DNA of 64,000 nucleotides from positions 1 through 64,000 of the forward strand of contig JAJFBE010000007.1 of assembly GCA_020697255.1 (NCBI GenBank). Direction: 5' to 3'. The number at the start of each line of letters is the position of its first letter. Position 1 is the first letter of the stretch. The notes under the pieces were generated by a model. The model searched no databases. It was not told where the DNA came from and saw nothing but the letters and a program-made list of their open reading frames with translations. The translations under genes and the position numbers were made by a program. Below, piece by piece: positions 1 through 9,628 of the stretch. Source of the stretch: Burkholderiales bacterium (GTDB lineage Bacteria; Pseudomonadota; Gammaproteobacteria; Burkholderiales; UBA11063).

Positions 1-2
1 AA

Positions 3-164
3 TATGGTAATCTATTGTTTGATGATATAAATTTATTTAACAAAAAATTGGATAAATACTTGCGCTGGTATAACTTTGAAAGAGTGCATGCCAGGTTTGA
101 GAACAAAATAACCCCATTTGAACGGCATATACAGCTGGTCAATGAGGGTAAATTTATTAACTAA
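3..164 (+). mobile_element. transposase, C-terminal end (5' part outside window)
   Basis: An open frame runs from the window edge to a TAA at 162-164 (53 residues). It contains LRWYNFERVH followed by ITPFERH, which resembles the end of the DDE/rve integrase core of IS481/IS3-type transposases (the typical W-Y-N-x-x-R-x-H stretch). Only the C-terminal tail is present, so the family cannot be fixed and no terminal inverted repeat could be paired. The 217 bases that follow (165-381) hold no gene that I can support and probably include the element's right end. Confidence 0.6.
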
Positions 165-381
165 ATCGTGTAGTATCAGTTTCCGGTATGTATCTGGCCC
201 ATACAGTTTATATAAAATATCCCTTGGATATGGCAATAAGTGCTATAATTTCTATGGTAAACGTAATATAAAGTTTCTTCGATCTGTTCAACTGCTGGTT
301 ACTAAAAATTTAATATTATGCAAAAATATGGCGAAAAAGCCGATTTCATTCTACAACAGAAAAGATTTTGGAGAATTACAA

Positions 382-837
382 ATGAAAAAAGCAACAAATA
401 ATTTGTACGAAAAAGATTTTTATAAATGGGCGCATGAGCAAGCCCACTATATCAAAACGAGAGCATTTAATAAGCTAGATATTGAGCATTTATTCGATGA
501 GGTTGAGGATATGAGTAGAAGTGAAGAGCGGGAGTTAGAAAGCAGGTTAGCCAGGCTATTGCAACATTTATTAAAATGGAAATATCAGTCTGGTAATATA
601 TCAAGTGGCTGGAGGGGTACAATAGAAGAACAAAGATACCGCATTCAAAGACGGCTTCAACAGATGCCATCTTTAAAAAATAAAATTAAGGAAATATTGC
701 TTGATTCATACCATGTTGCAAAAATTCAGGCCTCAGCCGATACTGGCATTAGTAGTAAAGTATTTCCTGAATTATGCGAATGGACGTTAACGCAAATTTT
801 AAAAAATGACTTCTACCCCAATTATGATCAAAAATAA
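382..837 (+). CDS. DUF29 family protein
   Basis: A 151-residue protein. I start it at ATG 382, preceded by GGAG at 370-373 with good spacing, rather than at an in-frame ATG 264 bases upstream inside the transposase end. The N-terminus (NLYEKDFYKWAHEQA) and the segment LDIEHLFDEVEDMSRSEERE followed by LARLLQHLLKWKYQ are the signature of DUF29, a helical family of unknown function common in cyanobacteria and proteobacteria, often near mobile elements. No signal peptide or membrane segment is seen. Its position directly behind a transposase tail suggests that it was carried in with, or exposed by, that element. Convergent with the MFS gene. Confidence 0.8.
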   Translation: MKKATNNLYEKDFYKWAHEQAHYIKTRAFNKLDIEHLFDEVEDMSRSEERELESRLARLLQHLLKWKYQSGNISSGWRGTIEEQRYRIQRRLQQMPSLKNKIKEILLDSYHVAKIQASADTGISSKVFPELCEWTLTQILKNDFYPNYDQK

Positions 838-887
838 CTTTCAACTCTTCCAGGAATATAAATATTTGAGTCAACAGGTAAACCAGA

Positions 888-2120
888 CTATTGTGAATAC
901 TCTAGATTCATTATTACTTTGCGAAATCTATTAAAGAAAATAATTGCCTGAATAAGTGCTATAACGCCAAATAAGATAGCCAGATGCAATAAAGTTTTGA
1001 CATTAATGTGGCTGACAATATAAACCCCTATAGTTCCACAACCCATAGCTGCGGCAGAAAATAACGATGTTGCGACACCTGCTTTATCAGATAACCTTAA
1101 ACAGCTTGAAAAAGTATTAATATTAATAAAACCCTGGCTAACTCCAACAATAACTATTGGTACTACTATAGTGGTCAAATTCATCTGAGCAAATAACGCA
1201 AAACAAAATTGCAATAAAACTGCACCACTAAGTATTAAAAAACCAAACGCAATTAAACGATGGATAGGGAAATGCTTAATTAAAAACCGGTTAATAAGCG
1301 TGCCTAATAAATATCCTGAGCTTATAATAAGTGCACTGTTTCCATAAACTATAGCTGATTTATGTAAAATATTTTCAACCAAAAAAGCCCCTGTGGTTGT
1401 ATATATCAATAATTGAACCTGGCATAGTCCGATAATTATCACCCCAGGAAAAAATGCCTTATGCAATAAAATATCCTTATGGTTTTTAATAACCATAGGC
1501 CAGGAAAATGGTTCTATTTTTTTCTGGCTTTCAGCAACAAAAACTATAAACATTAACATCAAGGTGAAAGAAACAATCCCATATGCAATAAAATTTGCCT
1601 TCCAACCAAAGTGATGTTGCAAATAACCTCCAATAAATGGTGCAAATATCGGGCCAATCCCATATGCTAAAGAAGTATACAACATTGCCACCCTAAATTT
1701 ATGATCAGTAAAACTATCCAAAATAATTGTCCGGCAGCCAACCGATACCGAAGCAATCGCAAAACCTTGCATAAAACGGATAAATAATAGCCCATCTATT
1801 GAGCTACAAATAAATGCCGAAAAACTGGCAAATGTATATGTTAATAATCCTAATAATATTATCGGACGTCTACCAAAAGTATCTAACAAAACACCAAACA
1901 AAAGGCAACCTAGCGCTAGACCCAATAATGTTATCGAAATAGTATTTTTTACATCTGCAAGTCCGGCATTATAATAATTGGCAATTGCCGGTAATGAGGG
2001 TGCATGCAAATCAAAGGTAATACCGGCCAAAAAATTGAGAAATGGTGCCAGTATCCCAAGTAAAGCATAATAGTATTTTGGCTCAATTTTCACCACAGAG
2101 TGTTTTAAAAGGTTCTTCAT
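888..2120 (-). CDS. MFS exporter, Bcr/CflA-type drug efflux family
   Basis: A 410-residue inner-membrane protein with about 12 hydrophobic segments. The loop between TM2 and TM3 has the MFS motif A, here GVLLDTFGRRPIILLG (about residues 76-91). The early segment FDLHAPSLPAIANYY (D-x-x-x-P-x-x-P) is the usual TM1 end of the Bcr/CflA drug:H+ antiporter group, which exports antibiotics such as bicyclomycin or small metabolites; the substrate cannot be read from sequence. It is transcribed divergently from a LysR regulator 67 bp away, the classic arrangement for a regulator controlling its neighbour. Family assignment is firm; specificity is unknown. Confidence 0.85.
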   Translation of the reverse strand: MKNLLKHSVVKIEPKYYYALLGILAPFLNFLAGITFDLHAPSLPAIANYYNAGLADVKNTISITLLGLALGCLLFGVLLDTFGRRPIILLGLLTYTFASFSAFICSSIDGLLFIRFMQGFAIASVSVGCRTIILDSFTDHKFRVAMLYTSLAYGIGPIFAPFIGGYLQHHFGWKANFIAYGIVSFTLMLMFIVFVAESQKKIEPFSWPMVIKNHKDILLHKAFFPGVIIIGLCQVQLLIYTTTGAFLVENILHKSAIVYGNSALIISSGYLLGTLINRFLIKHFPIHRLIAFGFLILSGAVLLQFCFALFAQMNLTTIVVPIVIVGVSQGFININTFSSCLRLSDKAGVATSLFSAAAMGCGTIGVYIVSHINVKTLLHLAILFGVIALIQAIIFFNRFRKVIMNLEYSQ

Positions 2121-2139
2121 TTTATTTCTCTTTAATTTG

Positions 2140-2167
2140 TTAAGTATCTATTATATTGTGTTATAAT
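2140..2167 (+). promoter_or_regulatory. possible promoter for the LysR gene
   Basis: TTAAGT (2140-2145), 16 bases, then TATAAT (2162-2167). It lies in the 67-bp divergent gap shared with the MFS gene, where a LysR protein would be expected to bind. Predicted by eye only. Confidence 0.35.
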
Positions 2168-2187
2168 ACGGAAAGTAAACTGACATA

Positions 2188-3078
2188 ATGGAAATAATTG
2201 TTAACAAAAATTCACTTATGAGCAAATTTGAACAGTTAGAGGCTTTTATTAAAGTAGTAGAATGTAGTGGGATTAGCCCGGCAGCAACAGCACTTCATTT
2301 ATCAGCTTCGGCAGTAACCAAGCAAATTCAAGCACTTGAATCTGGAATTGGTGTAGCACTATTTGATAGGACAAAGCGTAGTTTAAAACTTACTGAAATT
2401 GGTGAACGTTATTATTCGGAAGCAGTTGTTGCACTTAAAAATTTGCATCAGTTAGAATCTCTAATTCATACTTCACAAAAAGAAGTGTCCGGAATTTTAA
2501 AAGTAAGGTGCATGCAATTTGTTGCTAATAGTTTGATAATTCCAAGGTTAGCCGAGTTCCTTAATCTATATCCTAAATTACAGTTTAACTTAGAAAGCCT
2601 GGAACATATGCCAAATTTTTGGCAAGACGGAGTGGATATCGTATATTGTACGTCACGCCCGGGTGAGGATAATTGGATACAAAAGAAAGTTGGGGTAACT
2701 GATACGATTATTTGTGTAAGCCCCGGTTATTTAGAGCAATTTGGTAACCCCAAAACCTTGCAGGATCTGCAAGAACATCGTTTTCTTACTCACACTTCCC
2801 GTAAGCCGGACCATCTGATCCGCTTAAAAGCACAAAATTTAATTGTTTCACCCTATCTATGGTTTAATAGCTATGAAAGTATGATAACTGCAGCAGTAGC
2901 TGGCTTAGGCTTTATGTGGGTGCATAAAAGCTCTGTAAGAAAAGAGCTAGAAAGTAAATCATTGGTTGAACTATTTCCCGAACACGCTCTACGCGACCAA
3001 CCAACATATTTATATTACATGAGCGGGCAATACATTCACCCCAAAATCCGCGCATTCGTCGACTTTTTCGGCAAATAA
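2188..3078 (+). CDS. LysR-family transcriptional regulator
   Basis: A 296-residue LysR-type regulator. The N-terminal winged HTH (about residues 13-73) reads FEQLEAFIKVVECSGISPAA, then LHLSASAVTKQIQALE and LFDRTKRSLKLTEIG, all hallmark positions. The C-terminal part is the periplasmic-binding-protein-like effector domain. Two starts are possible: ATG 2188, behind GGAAAG, or ATG 2218 (MSKFEQLEAF), which matches the usual LysR N-terminus better; the longer form is given. It is divergent from the MFS exporter and probably controls it in response to a small molecule. The next gene begins 19 bases downstream, so co-transcription is possible. Confidence 0.9.
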   Translation: MEIIVNKNSLMSKFEQLEAFIKVVECSGISPAATALHLSASAVTKQIQALESGIGVALFDRTKRSLKLTEIGERYYSEAVVALKNLHQLESLIHTSQKEVSGILKVRCMQFVANSLIIPRLAEFLNLYPKLQFNLESLEHMPNFWQDGVDIVYCTSRPGEDNWIQKKVGVTDTIICVSPGYLEQFGNPKTLQDLQEHRFLTHTSRKPDHLIRLKAQNLIVSPYLWFNSYESMITAAVAGLGFMWVHKSSVRKELESKSLVELFPEHALRDQPTYLYYMSGQYIHPKIRAFVDFFGK

Positions 3079-3097
3079 CAGATTACAAAATTATTAT

Positions 3098-3628
3098 ATG
3101 AAAACAAAAATATTTGAAACTTCGCGTCATGAGAATTTGATCGGTAAATTTAGAAGAATTGCAGTTAATTTCTTCCCCTGCTATCGGCGTGGTGGCGGCA
3201 GGATTATATTCTTCTCATCTGATATACAAGAAATCCATGTAAAAGTTAGCCTAAATTGGCAAACCAGAAATTATGTTGGAAGCGTTTTTGGTGGTACACT
3301 GTACTCAGCTATTGACCCTATTTATATGTTACAGTTACTATGGATTTTGGGTAAAGGCTACATTGTCTGGGATAAGTCATCCAGTATGAAATTTATCCGT
3401 CCGGTAAAAACTACTGTATATGCAAAATTTGAATTAAGTACAGAACTTATTGATACTATTAAAACTGAGGTTGCAAATAACGGGCGCTATTTGATAAATC
3501 TGCCGGTAATATTACAAGACAAACATGGTACGATATATTTTACAGCTTCTAAAGAGCTATACATTGCCAGTAAAACATACCATAAAGAGCGTCAGGAACA
3601 AAAGGCTAAAATAAATACTACCTTCTAA
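3098..3628 (+). CDS. DUF4442 / hotdog-fold thioesterase-like protein
   Basis: A 176-residue protein. The central part (HVKVSLNWQTRNYVGSVFGG, then LYSAIDPIYMLQLLWILGKGYIVWDKS and MKFIRPVKTTVYAKFELS) matches DUF4442, a PaaI-like hotdog family related to acyl-CoA thioesterases. N-R-N-x-x-G-x-x-F-G-G is its recurrent core; here it is TRNYVGSVFGG. No signal peptide. It follows the LysR gene closely and its 3' end overlaps a decayed minus-strand frame. The substrate is unknown, and an enzymatic role is inferred from the fold only. Confidence 0.7.
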   Translation: MKTKIFETSRHENLIGKFRRIAVNFFPCYRRGGGRIIFFSSDIQEIHVKVSLNWQTRNYVGSVFGGTLYSAIDPIYMLQLLWILGKGYIVWDKSSSMKFIRPVKTTVYAKFELSTELIDTIKTEVANNGRYLINLPVILQDKHGTIYFTASKELYIASKTYHKERQEQKAKINTTF

Positions 3629-3839
3629 TTACACCAGTCAAACTATTAATAAACTCTAATGCTTTACTTTGGTTATTAATATTAAATTCTGCTACTGACG
3701 CATGCGTGCCGATTTTTATGCCATGCGCATTTGACGGTAGTACTTAAAAAATATCTTCATCGGTTTTATAAGTTTTGAGCACTAAATTTTCCGTCAATCT
3801 TCCCTCATTAGCAATATTATTTAAAATAATACCTAAGTA
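3618..3839 (-). pseudogene. decayed gene remnant, family not recognised
   Basis: On the minus strand a frame of about 73 codons reads YLGIILNNIANEGRLTEN, then KTYKTDEDIF, a TAA at 3744-3746, then VLPSNAHGIKIGTHASVAEF and ends at the TAG at 3618-3620. It has normal-looking protein composition on both sides of one in-frame stop and no start codon, which suggests a truncated and broken gene. I do not recognise the family. It overlaps the last 11 bases of the hotdog gene. It could be chance, but the frame is long for an AT-rich intergenic region. Confidence 0.35.
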
Positions 3840-3850
3840 AACATATAGCA

Positions 3851-3878
3851 TTCACTATATTATTAATTATGGTAGAAT
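3851..3878 (+). promoter_or_regulatory. possible promoter for the Cys-rich secreted protein
   Basis: TTCACT (3851-3856), 16-bp spacer, TAGAAT (3873-3878), giving a leader of about 60 bases before the gene at 3948. Seen by eye only. Confidence 0.35.
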
Positions 3879-3947
3879 AGCGCAATGTATATGCACAAGC
3901 TAATACATATAGACACAATTTTATTAACATAAACTTTAGGAGATAAA

Positions 3948-4229
3948 ATGAAAACAAGCTTAACAAAATATATAAAGCATAGTTGTATAACCAGCCTAAT
4001 CCTAGGATTATTAGGTGTCAGTGTCACTCAAATAGCAGCAGCTGCTGCTACTTGTAAAAATACGCAGGTATCTTCTTGTGAAAATGTAAAATTTGTTCTA
4101 TCTCCAAAAAAAGATTGTACAAAATATTACGAAGTAACTTCTGATGTGTCGCAGTGTATGCAGAAAGATGACTCGCATCAATGTACCACAGGTAAAAAGC
4201 TAAAATGCACTCCACCTAAAGCTGAGTAA
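3948..4229 (+). CDS. small secreted cysteine-rich protein
   Basis: A 93-residue protein with a strong ribosome-binding site (AGGAGA, 3938-3943). Residues 1 to about 33 form a signal peptide: a Lys/His-rich start, the hydrophobic core [15 protein letters not shown], then AAAAA before the likely cleavage site. The mature part (about 60 residues) has six cysteines in fairly even spacing (CKN, SCE, DCT, QCM, QCT, KCT) and many Lys, Asp and Thr residues, so three disulfides in the periplasm or outside the cell are plausible. No family recognised. The 3' end overlaps the 3' end of rpe by 14 bases, convergently. Function unknown. Confidence 0.7.
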   Translation: MKTSLTKYIKHSCITSLILGLLGVSVTQIAAAAATCKNTQVSSCENVKFVLSPKKDCTKYYEVTSDVSQCMQKDDSHQCTTGKKLKCTPPKAE

Positions 4230-4899
4230 CTTTAGACAAATTTTGGCGTATTGTACTAAATGTTTGTTCATAGTCCTCTGCGCCAAAAATTGCACTACCC
4301 ATCACAAAAGCATTAGCACCGGCTTTGGCAACATCGGCAATATTATCCGCCTTTATCCCGCCATCAACCTCTAAAATAATATCCCTTCCGGATTTATCAA
4401 TTAATGTTCTGGCTTGACGAATTTTATCCAATATAGACGGAATAAATGATTGCCCACCAAACCCTGGATTAACCGACATAAGTAAAATCATATCTAAATA
4501 GTCTATATTAGCCTCTACATAACTAAGCGGGGTACCTGGATTTATAGCAAGACCGGCCTTTAGACCCAGATCTTTAGCTAAACCCAGACTTCTATGCACA
4601 TGAAGACTTGCTTCCGGGTGAAAAGTAATAATATCTGCACCAGCTTTGGCAAATTCATTAATCAGGCTATCAACCGGGCTGACCATCAAATGCACATCAA
4701 TTGGTATATTTTTACTGTATGGTTTTATCGCCTTGCATATCATTGGACCAAATGTCAAATTAGGCACATAATGATTATCCATAACGTCAAAATGAATAAA
4801 ATCAGCGCCTGCCTTTACCACATTGGCTACTTCTTCACCTAACCTGGCAAAGTCAGCAGATAAAATACTTGGTGCAATTATGTGCTTTTTAGTAGTCAT
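4216..4899 (-). CDS. rpe: ribulose-phosphate 3-epimerase
   Basis: Interconverts D-ribulose 5-phosphate and D-xylulose 5-phosphate in the cytosolic pentose phosphate pathway. The family blocks are in order: [17 protein letters not shown] near the N-terminus, [40 protein letters not shown] and ILEVDGGI, covering the metal-binding His/Asp residues of the TIM barrel. I choose ATG 4899 ([11 protein letters not shown]), which has AGGA seven bases upstream, over an ATG 24 bases earlier; this gives 227 residues, normal for the family. It follows ctpA by 61 bases on the same strand and could be the last gene of the RND-ctpA-rpe unit. Confidence 0.97.
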   Translation of the reverse strand: MTTKKHIIAPSILSADFARLGEEVANVVKAGADFIHFDVMDNHYVPNLTFGPMICKAIKPYSKNIPIDVHLMVSPVDSLINEFAKAGADIITFHPEASLHVHRSLGLAKDLGLKAGLAINPGTPLSYVEANIDYLDMILLMSVNPGFGGQSFIPSILDKIRQARTLIDKSGRDIILEVDGGIKADNIADVAKAGANAFVMGSAIFGAEDYEQTFSTIRQNLSKVTQL

Positions 4900-4960
4900 A
4901 AGTTTTCCTATATAGGTCCCCACCGCAGTTTATTCCAGGCCTGATCGAGGCAGTATTACA

Positions 4961-6442
4961 CTACTTTGTTTTAGTAGCAACTGTTGGTGCCGGGATTGGC
5001 TTGCCTTGTATTATATTTAATGCCCACTGCAACTGGAAATCATTCTTTAAATCAACAGTTGCTTCACCAGGTTTTAACACTTTTGGTACATTTAATAACT
5101 GCGCCTTATATCTGGCTTTTAATTCAGCCGGAGTAGAAATTTGCTTGGGCGGAGAAATAACCGGAGTATTATCTTTATCTTTAGATACACTTATACCTTT
5201 TGGATTATTTATATGATTATCCAAATTAGCCTCAGACATATCCCAACTGTCATATAAATCGTTATACTCGTTTTTTACAATAATATCAGGCTTAATACCT
5301 TGCGCTTGAATTGATCTGTCTTTTGGCGTATAATATAGGGCTGTGGTAAGCTTAACCGCAGTATCCTGAGATAATGGAATGACAGTTTGTACCGACCCTT
5401 TACCAAAGGTCTTAGTACCAAGAATTTTAGCCCGTTTGTAATCCTGTAATGCACCAGCCACAATCTCTGATGCAGATGCTGTTCCCTGATTGACTAAAAC
5501 AACCATAGGAATAGTCTTATAGATTGCCGGGATTTTGGCTAAAATATCTACAGTTTTACCATCATCAACAGCATAATCTGCCGGACGTACTGAGAATTGC
5601 TGATTACTATTAGGAACCCTGCCTTTGGTAGATACAACCAGACTACCCTCTGGCACAAAAGCGCCAACTACTCCAACCGCAGCTTGTAGTAATCCTCCCG
5701 GATCATCACGTAAATCAATAATCAAGCCCTTTAATTTTGCATCTTTAGTATATATATTTTTTAATGCAGTTGCCAGCTCATCAATGGTATCAGCTTGGAA
5801 ATTGGTGATTCTGATATAGCCATAGTCATTATCTAGCATAGTATATTTAATACTGGTAATTTTTATATTAGCCCGAGTGATTTTAAAATCAAGTGGTTTC
5901 AATTCATTTTTACGCGAGATTGTAATAACAACCTTAGTTCCTGGCTTGCCACGCATTCTCTTGACTGCTTCATCTAATGCCATCCCGGTTACTGGAGTGC
6001 TATCAATTTTAACAATAATATCGCCGCTTTTTACCCCGGCAAGGAAAGCCGGTGTCCCATCAATCGGGGCAACAACTTTTATCCCGGCATCGTCTTTTTC
6101 CCGGCTTACCTCTATCCCAAGCCCGGCAAAAGACCCGGTAGTCATCTCGGTTAATTGCTTAAATGCAGTTTGATCCAGATAGTTTGAATGAGGGTCAAGG
6201 TTAGTCAGCATACCATCAATTGCGCCCTTCATAAGCTTGGTATTGGTGACACTTTCGACATAATAATTTTTAGCAATTGCGTAAACTTTGGCAAAATTAT
6301 TAATTTCATCAACCGGAATATTTACATTATTAGAAGATCCGGATGCATCTGAATTACTACTGGCATAGCTATGGATACTAAAGGTTACTAATGCCCCGCA
6401 TACCGCGCCAATTACATATTTACTGATAGTTTTAACTTGCAT
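4961..6442 (-). CDS. ctpA: C-terminal processing peptidase (S41, CtpA/Prc type)
   Basis: A 493-residue periplasmic serine protease. It has an N-terminal signal/anchor (about residues 10-28), a region preceding the PDZ domain (LDPHSNYLD), a PDZ domain (about 100-190, with GLGIEVSREKD and PAFLAGVKSGDIIVKI), and the S41 catalytic core. The catalytic Ser lies in NQGTASASEIVAG and the Lys in LGTKTFGKGSVQT, so the Ser-Lys dyad is present. The C-terminal 80 residues are proline- and lysine-rich. Such enzymes trim the C-termini of periplasmic proteins and control peptidoglycan hydrolases. It starts 36 bases after an RND pump gene on the same strand. Confidence 0.95.
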   Translation of the reverse strand: MQVKTISKYVIGAVCGALVTFSIHSYASSNSDASGSSNNVNIPVDEINNFAKVYAIAKNYYVESVTNTKLMKGAIDGMLTNLDPHSNYLDQTAFKQLTEMTTGSFAGLGIEVSREKDDAGIKVVAPIDGTPAFLAGVKSGDIIVKIDSTPVTGMALDEAVKRMRGKPGTKVVITISRKNELKPLDFKITRANIKITSIKYTMLDNDYGYIRITNFQADTIDELATALKNIYTKDAKLKGLIIDLRDDPGGLLQAAVGVVGAFVPEGSLVVSTKGRVPNSNQQFSVRPADYAVDDGKTVDILAKIPAIYKTIPMVVLVNQGTASASEIVAGALQDYKRAKILGTKTFGKGSVQTVIPLSQDTAVKLTTALYYTPKDRSIQAQGIKPDIIVKNEYNDLYDSWDMSEANLDNHINNPKGISVSKDKDNTPVISPPKQISTPAELKARYKAQLLNVPKVLKPGEATVDLKNDFQLQWALNIIQGKPIPAPTVATKTK

Positions 6443-6478
6443 AATTTTCTTTTCCTGTTTTTAATTAACTTTATTTAT

Positions 6479-9400
6479 TTAATATTCTTTTTCTATATGT
6501 TCTTTCTTACCCATTACCACCACAAAAAACAGCGGCACAAATAATGTTGCAATCAATGTTGAGCCAAGCATCCCACCAATAATACCCGTACCTACTGAAT
6601 GTTCGGCATTGGAGTTTGCACCATGTGCAATGGCTAATGGGAATGCCCCAAGGATAAACGCGAGCGACGTCATTATAATCGGGCGAAACCGCTGCCTGGC
6701 TGCCAATAAAATAGAATCAACCGTAGACATCCCTTGTCTCCAATGGTCAATGGCAAACTCTGTTATTAATATAGAGTTCTTTGCCGATAAACCAAGTAGT
6801 GTTATCAAACTTATTTGAAAATATAAATCATTAGTAAGCCCACGTGTAAATAAAATCAAGCCCGCCCCAAATAAGGCAAACGGAATACCCATTACCACCA
6901 CAATTGGTAATCTCCACATTTCAAACTGCCCGGCAAGAACTAAAAATATCATAATAACACCAAAAGCAAAGGCAAGAGCCGAAGCTGTGTTACTATGGTC
7001 TTGCTGATAACTAACCCCATACCAGCTATAGCCGTAATCAATTGGTAAAACTTTAGCTAATGCATCTTTAATCAATTTCATTGTATCTTGGATAGTGTAT
7101 CCGGGTTTTGGATTCACTACAATTTTGGTTGCCAAAAAATCATTAAAACGCTCTACCACATCCGGGGCTGTTGTCATTGAGGTATGTACCATAGTATTTA
7201 TAGGCACCATTGATTCCTGGATATTTTGTACATATAAATTATCCAATTGGAATTGGGTTTTGCGATACTTAGCATCCCCCTGTATTGTAACCCAAAACAA
7301 ATCACCCATTCTATAAAAATAATTAACCAGGTTTGGCCCGTAATTGGCTTCCAGCACGTTATACACATCCTGAACATTAACGCCATAAAACCTGGCTTTT
7401 TCAATATCTACTAAAATACTGGCTGCCTGGTTGTTTGGGTTAAATGTATAATAACTACTATCAATATGCGGATTTTTATTCAAAATTTCGGTTATTTCCC
7501 GGGCATATTTATCCATAGCAAAATAATCGCCACTAATCCTATCCTGGATATAAACCTCAATACCATTGGTATTACTTAATCCATCAATTGCCGGTTGGTT
7601 ATAGGCTATATAATTTGCATCTTTACGTAGTGCACCATAATTATTTACATCGTCTATTAATTCAGTAACATCTGCTTTGCGTTTATCCCAGTCAATTAGA
7701 TCTGTAGTAACGGTTGCTACATATGTTTTAACTGAACTGGCATGTAACTGATCGATACCAATTAAACTAATTGTATTTTCCACATTCTTATTTTGTAGCA
7801 TATGAGCAATATATGTATCAACCACTTTTTCAGTTTGTGATAATGATGAATTGTTAGGTAAGGTTATCTGGGTATTAAAATAACCTTTATCTTCATTCGG
7901 GATAAACCCAACCGGTAAAATATAATATATAACTCCGGTAATTATCAAAATAAGCCCAAAAATTAACATAAATATTGCGCGGTAATCAAGTAAAAATTTT
8001 ATCCCGGCTATATACCTATCTGTAAGCCCTTCAAAAATATGGTTAAATTTTATAAAAAATTTATTTTTTGCCTGAACCGCTTTGCCCTTATAGCCTTTGA
8101 GAAAAATCGCACATAGTGCCGGTGTCAGGGTTAGTGCTACAATTCCTGAAATTACAACTGAAATTGAAATAGTAATAGCAAACTGCCGATAGAGTATACC
8201 GGTTAATCCACCCAAAAAAGCAGAAGGAATAAATGCACAACATAAAACTAAGACAATGGCAATTAATGCCCCGGCAACTTCATGCATAGTCTTAATGGAT
8301 GCATCTTTTGCGCTGACCCCCTCTTCATGCATAATACGCTCCACATTTTCAATTACCACAATGGAGTCATCAACTACAATACCTATTGATAAAATAAGGC
8401 CAAATAAAGTCAGGTTATTTATACTAAACCCTGTTGCATACATCCCGGCGAAAGTACCAATTATAGCAACCGGAATAGTTAAAACGGGAATTAGCGTAGC
8501 CCTACCTTTTTGCAAAAAAAGAAATACTACTAAAATTACTAATATACAGGCATCTCTCAAGGTATCAATAACATTAGTTAAAGCTTTATTGATGAATTTT
8601 GTATTATCAAATGCTATTACATAGCTCATGCCCGGCGGAAATTGTTTGGCTAATTTGTTCATAGTATCAATAATCAAACTATGCACAGCTAGTTGATTGG
8701 CGCCCGGATCTAAAAATATTTGTAAGCCAATTGTTGCTTTTTTATCCAATTTATTTATAGTATCGTAACTAAATGCTCCTAATTCAACCCGGGCAATATC
8801 TTTAATCCGCACATATTGTGTATTTTGGGTCTTTACCACAATATTTTCAAACTCTTTGGGATCAGAATAATAACTCTGCCCCATTATATTAACCGCCATT
8901 AACTTACTTCCATCGGTTGGCGGTGCTGCAGTTTGTCCGGCTGCAACCTGGATATTTTGTTCTTTAATGGCATTTTGCACCTGGACTAATGAAACACCAA
9001 GCTTTGCCATTTTATCAGGCTGTAGCCAAATCCGCATAGAATAATTGCGGGCCCCGACCATTTGTACATCACCTACACCTTTAACTCGGACTAATTCAGT
9101 GTATATTGCCCGGAAAGTATAGTTGCTTAAATAAACCTGGTCAATTGTTTCACCACCCTGCATTGAAATTGACATTAGTATATTTTGTGAACTTTTACGC
9201 ATAGTTACACCAAGGTTTTGTACAGCCTGCGGTAACATTGGTAAGGCAGAATTCAGGCGGTTTAATACATCGCCAACTACAGCATTTAAATCTGTACCGG
9301 TTGCAAAAGTTATAACTAAATTATAATCACCATTACCAGACATCTCAGAATTCATATAAATCATCTGGTTAGCACCGTTAATCTGGTCTTCTATCGGGGA

Positions 9401-9586
9401 CGCAACTGTTCTTTGGACAACTTGTGCATTAGCACCAGGATAATGAGCACTAATTGTAATAGTGGGAGGTGCGATATTAGGATATTCTGCAAGTGGCAGA
9501 GTTGATAACGATACCAATCCGCATAAGACGATAATTATCGAGATTACTGACGAAAATACTGGGTGATCAATAAAAAACCGAAGCAT
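6479..9586 (-). CDS. RND efflux transporter permease (AcrB/HAE1 type), first copy
   Basis: A 1035-residue inner-membrane proton-driven exporter subunit. The architecture is TM1, a large periplasmic porter loop, TM2-7, a second loop, TM8-12. The proton-relay residues are present: Asp-Asp in GIVVDDSIVVIENVERIM (TM4) and the Lys in LGLSAKNSILITEFA (TM10). Length is normal. It needs a membrane fusion protein and an outer-membrane channel, and neither is encoded next to it. It is followed by ctpA 36 bases downstream and preceded by a HEPN/MNT pair. A second RND gene lies 1 kb upstream; the two share the family blocks but differ throughout, so they are not a recent duplication. Confidence 0.97.
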   Translation of the reverse strand: MLRFFIDHPVFSSVISIIIVLCGLVSLSTLPLAEYPNIAPPTITISAHYPGANAQVVQRTVASPIEDQINGANQMIYMNSEMSGNGDYNLVITFATGTDLNAVVGDVLNRLNSALPMLPQAVQNLGVTMRKSSQNILMSISMQGGETIDQVYLSNYTFRAIYTELVRVKGVGDVQMVGARNYSMRIWLQPDKMAKLGVSLVQVQNAIKEQNIQVAAGQTAAPPTDGSKLMAVNIMGQSYYSDPKEFENIVVKTQNTQYVRIKDIARVELGAFSYDTINKLDKKATIGLQIFLDPGANQLAVHSLIIDTMNKLAKQFPPGMSYVIAFDNTKFINKALTNVIDTLRDACILVILVVFLFLQKGRATLIPVLTIPVAIIGTFAGMYATGFSINNLTLFGLILSIGIVVDDSIVVIENVERIMHEEGVSAKDASIKTMHEVAGALIAIVLVLCCAFIPSAFLGGLTGILYRQFAITISISVVISGIVALTLTPALCAIFLKGYKGKAVQAKNKFFIKFNHIFEGLTDRYIAGIKFLLDYRAIFMLIFGLILIITGVIYYILPVGFIPNEDKGYFNTQITLPNNSSLSQTEKVVDTYIAHMLQNKNVENTISLIGIDQLHASSVKTYVATVTTDLIDWDKRKADVTELIDDVNNYGALRKDANYIAYNQPAIDGLSNTNGIEVYIQDRISGDYFAMDKYAREITEILNKNPHIDSSYYTFNPNNQAASILVDIEKARFYGVNVQDVYNVLEANYGPNLVNYFYRMGDLFWVTIQGDAKYRKTQFQLDNLYVQNIQESMVPINTMVHTSMTTAPDVVERFNDFLATKIVVNPKPGYTIQDTMKLIKDALAKVLPIDYGYSWYGVSYQQDHSNTASALAFAFGVIMIFLVLAGQFEMWRLPIVVVMGIPFALFGAGLILFTRGLTNDLYFQISLITLLGLSAKNSILITEFAIDHWRQGMSTVDSILLAARQRFRPIIMTSLAFILGAFPLAIAHGANSNAEHSVGTGIIGGMLGSTLIATLFVPLFFVVVMGKKEHIEKEY

Positions 9587-9628
9587 TAAGATATTTTCAA
9601 AAAGAGATTAAGTGCTGATTTTAACATA

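Noticed and set aside
33-236. 67-codon minus-strand frame at the left edge
   Set aside because: It is antisense to the transposase C-terminus, which has clear family resemblance on the plus strand.
118-381. 88-residue N-terminal extension of the DUF29 protein
   Set aside because: It runs through the transposase end, has no family resemblance, and a good ribosome-binding site precedes ATG 382.
8256-8624. 122-codon plus-strand frame
   Set aside because: Antisense shadow of the first RND gene; the composition is the mirror of TM segments.
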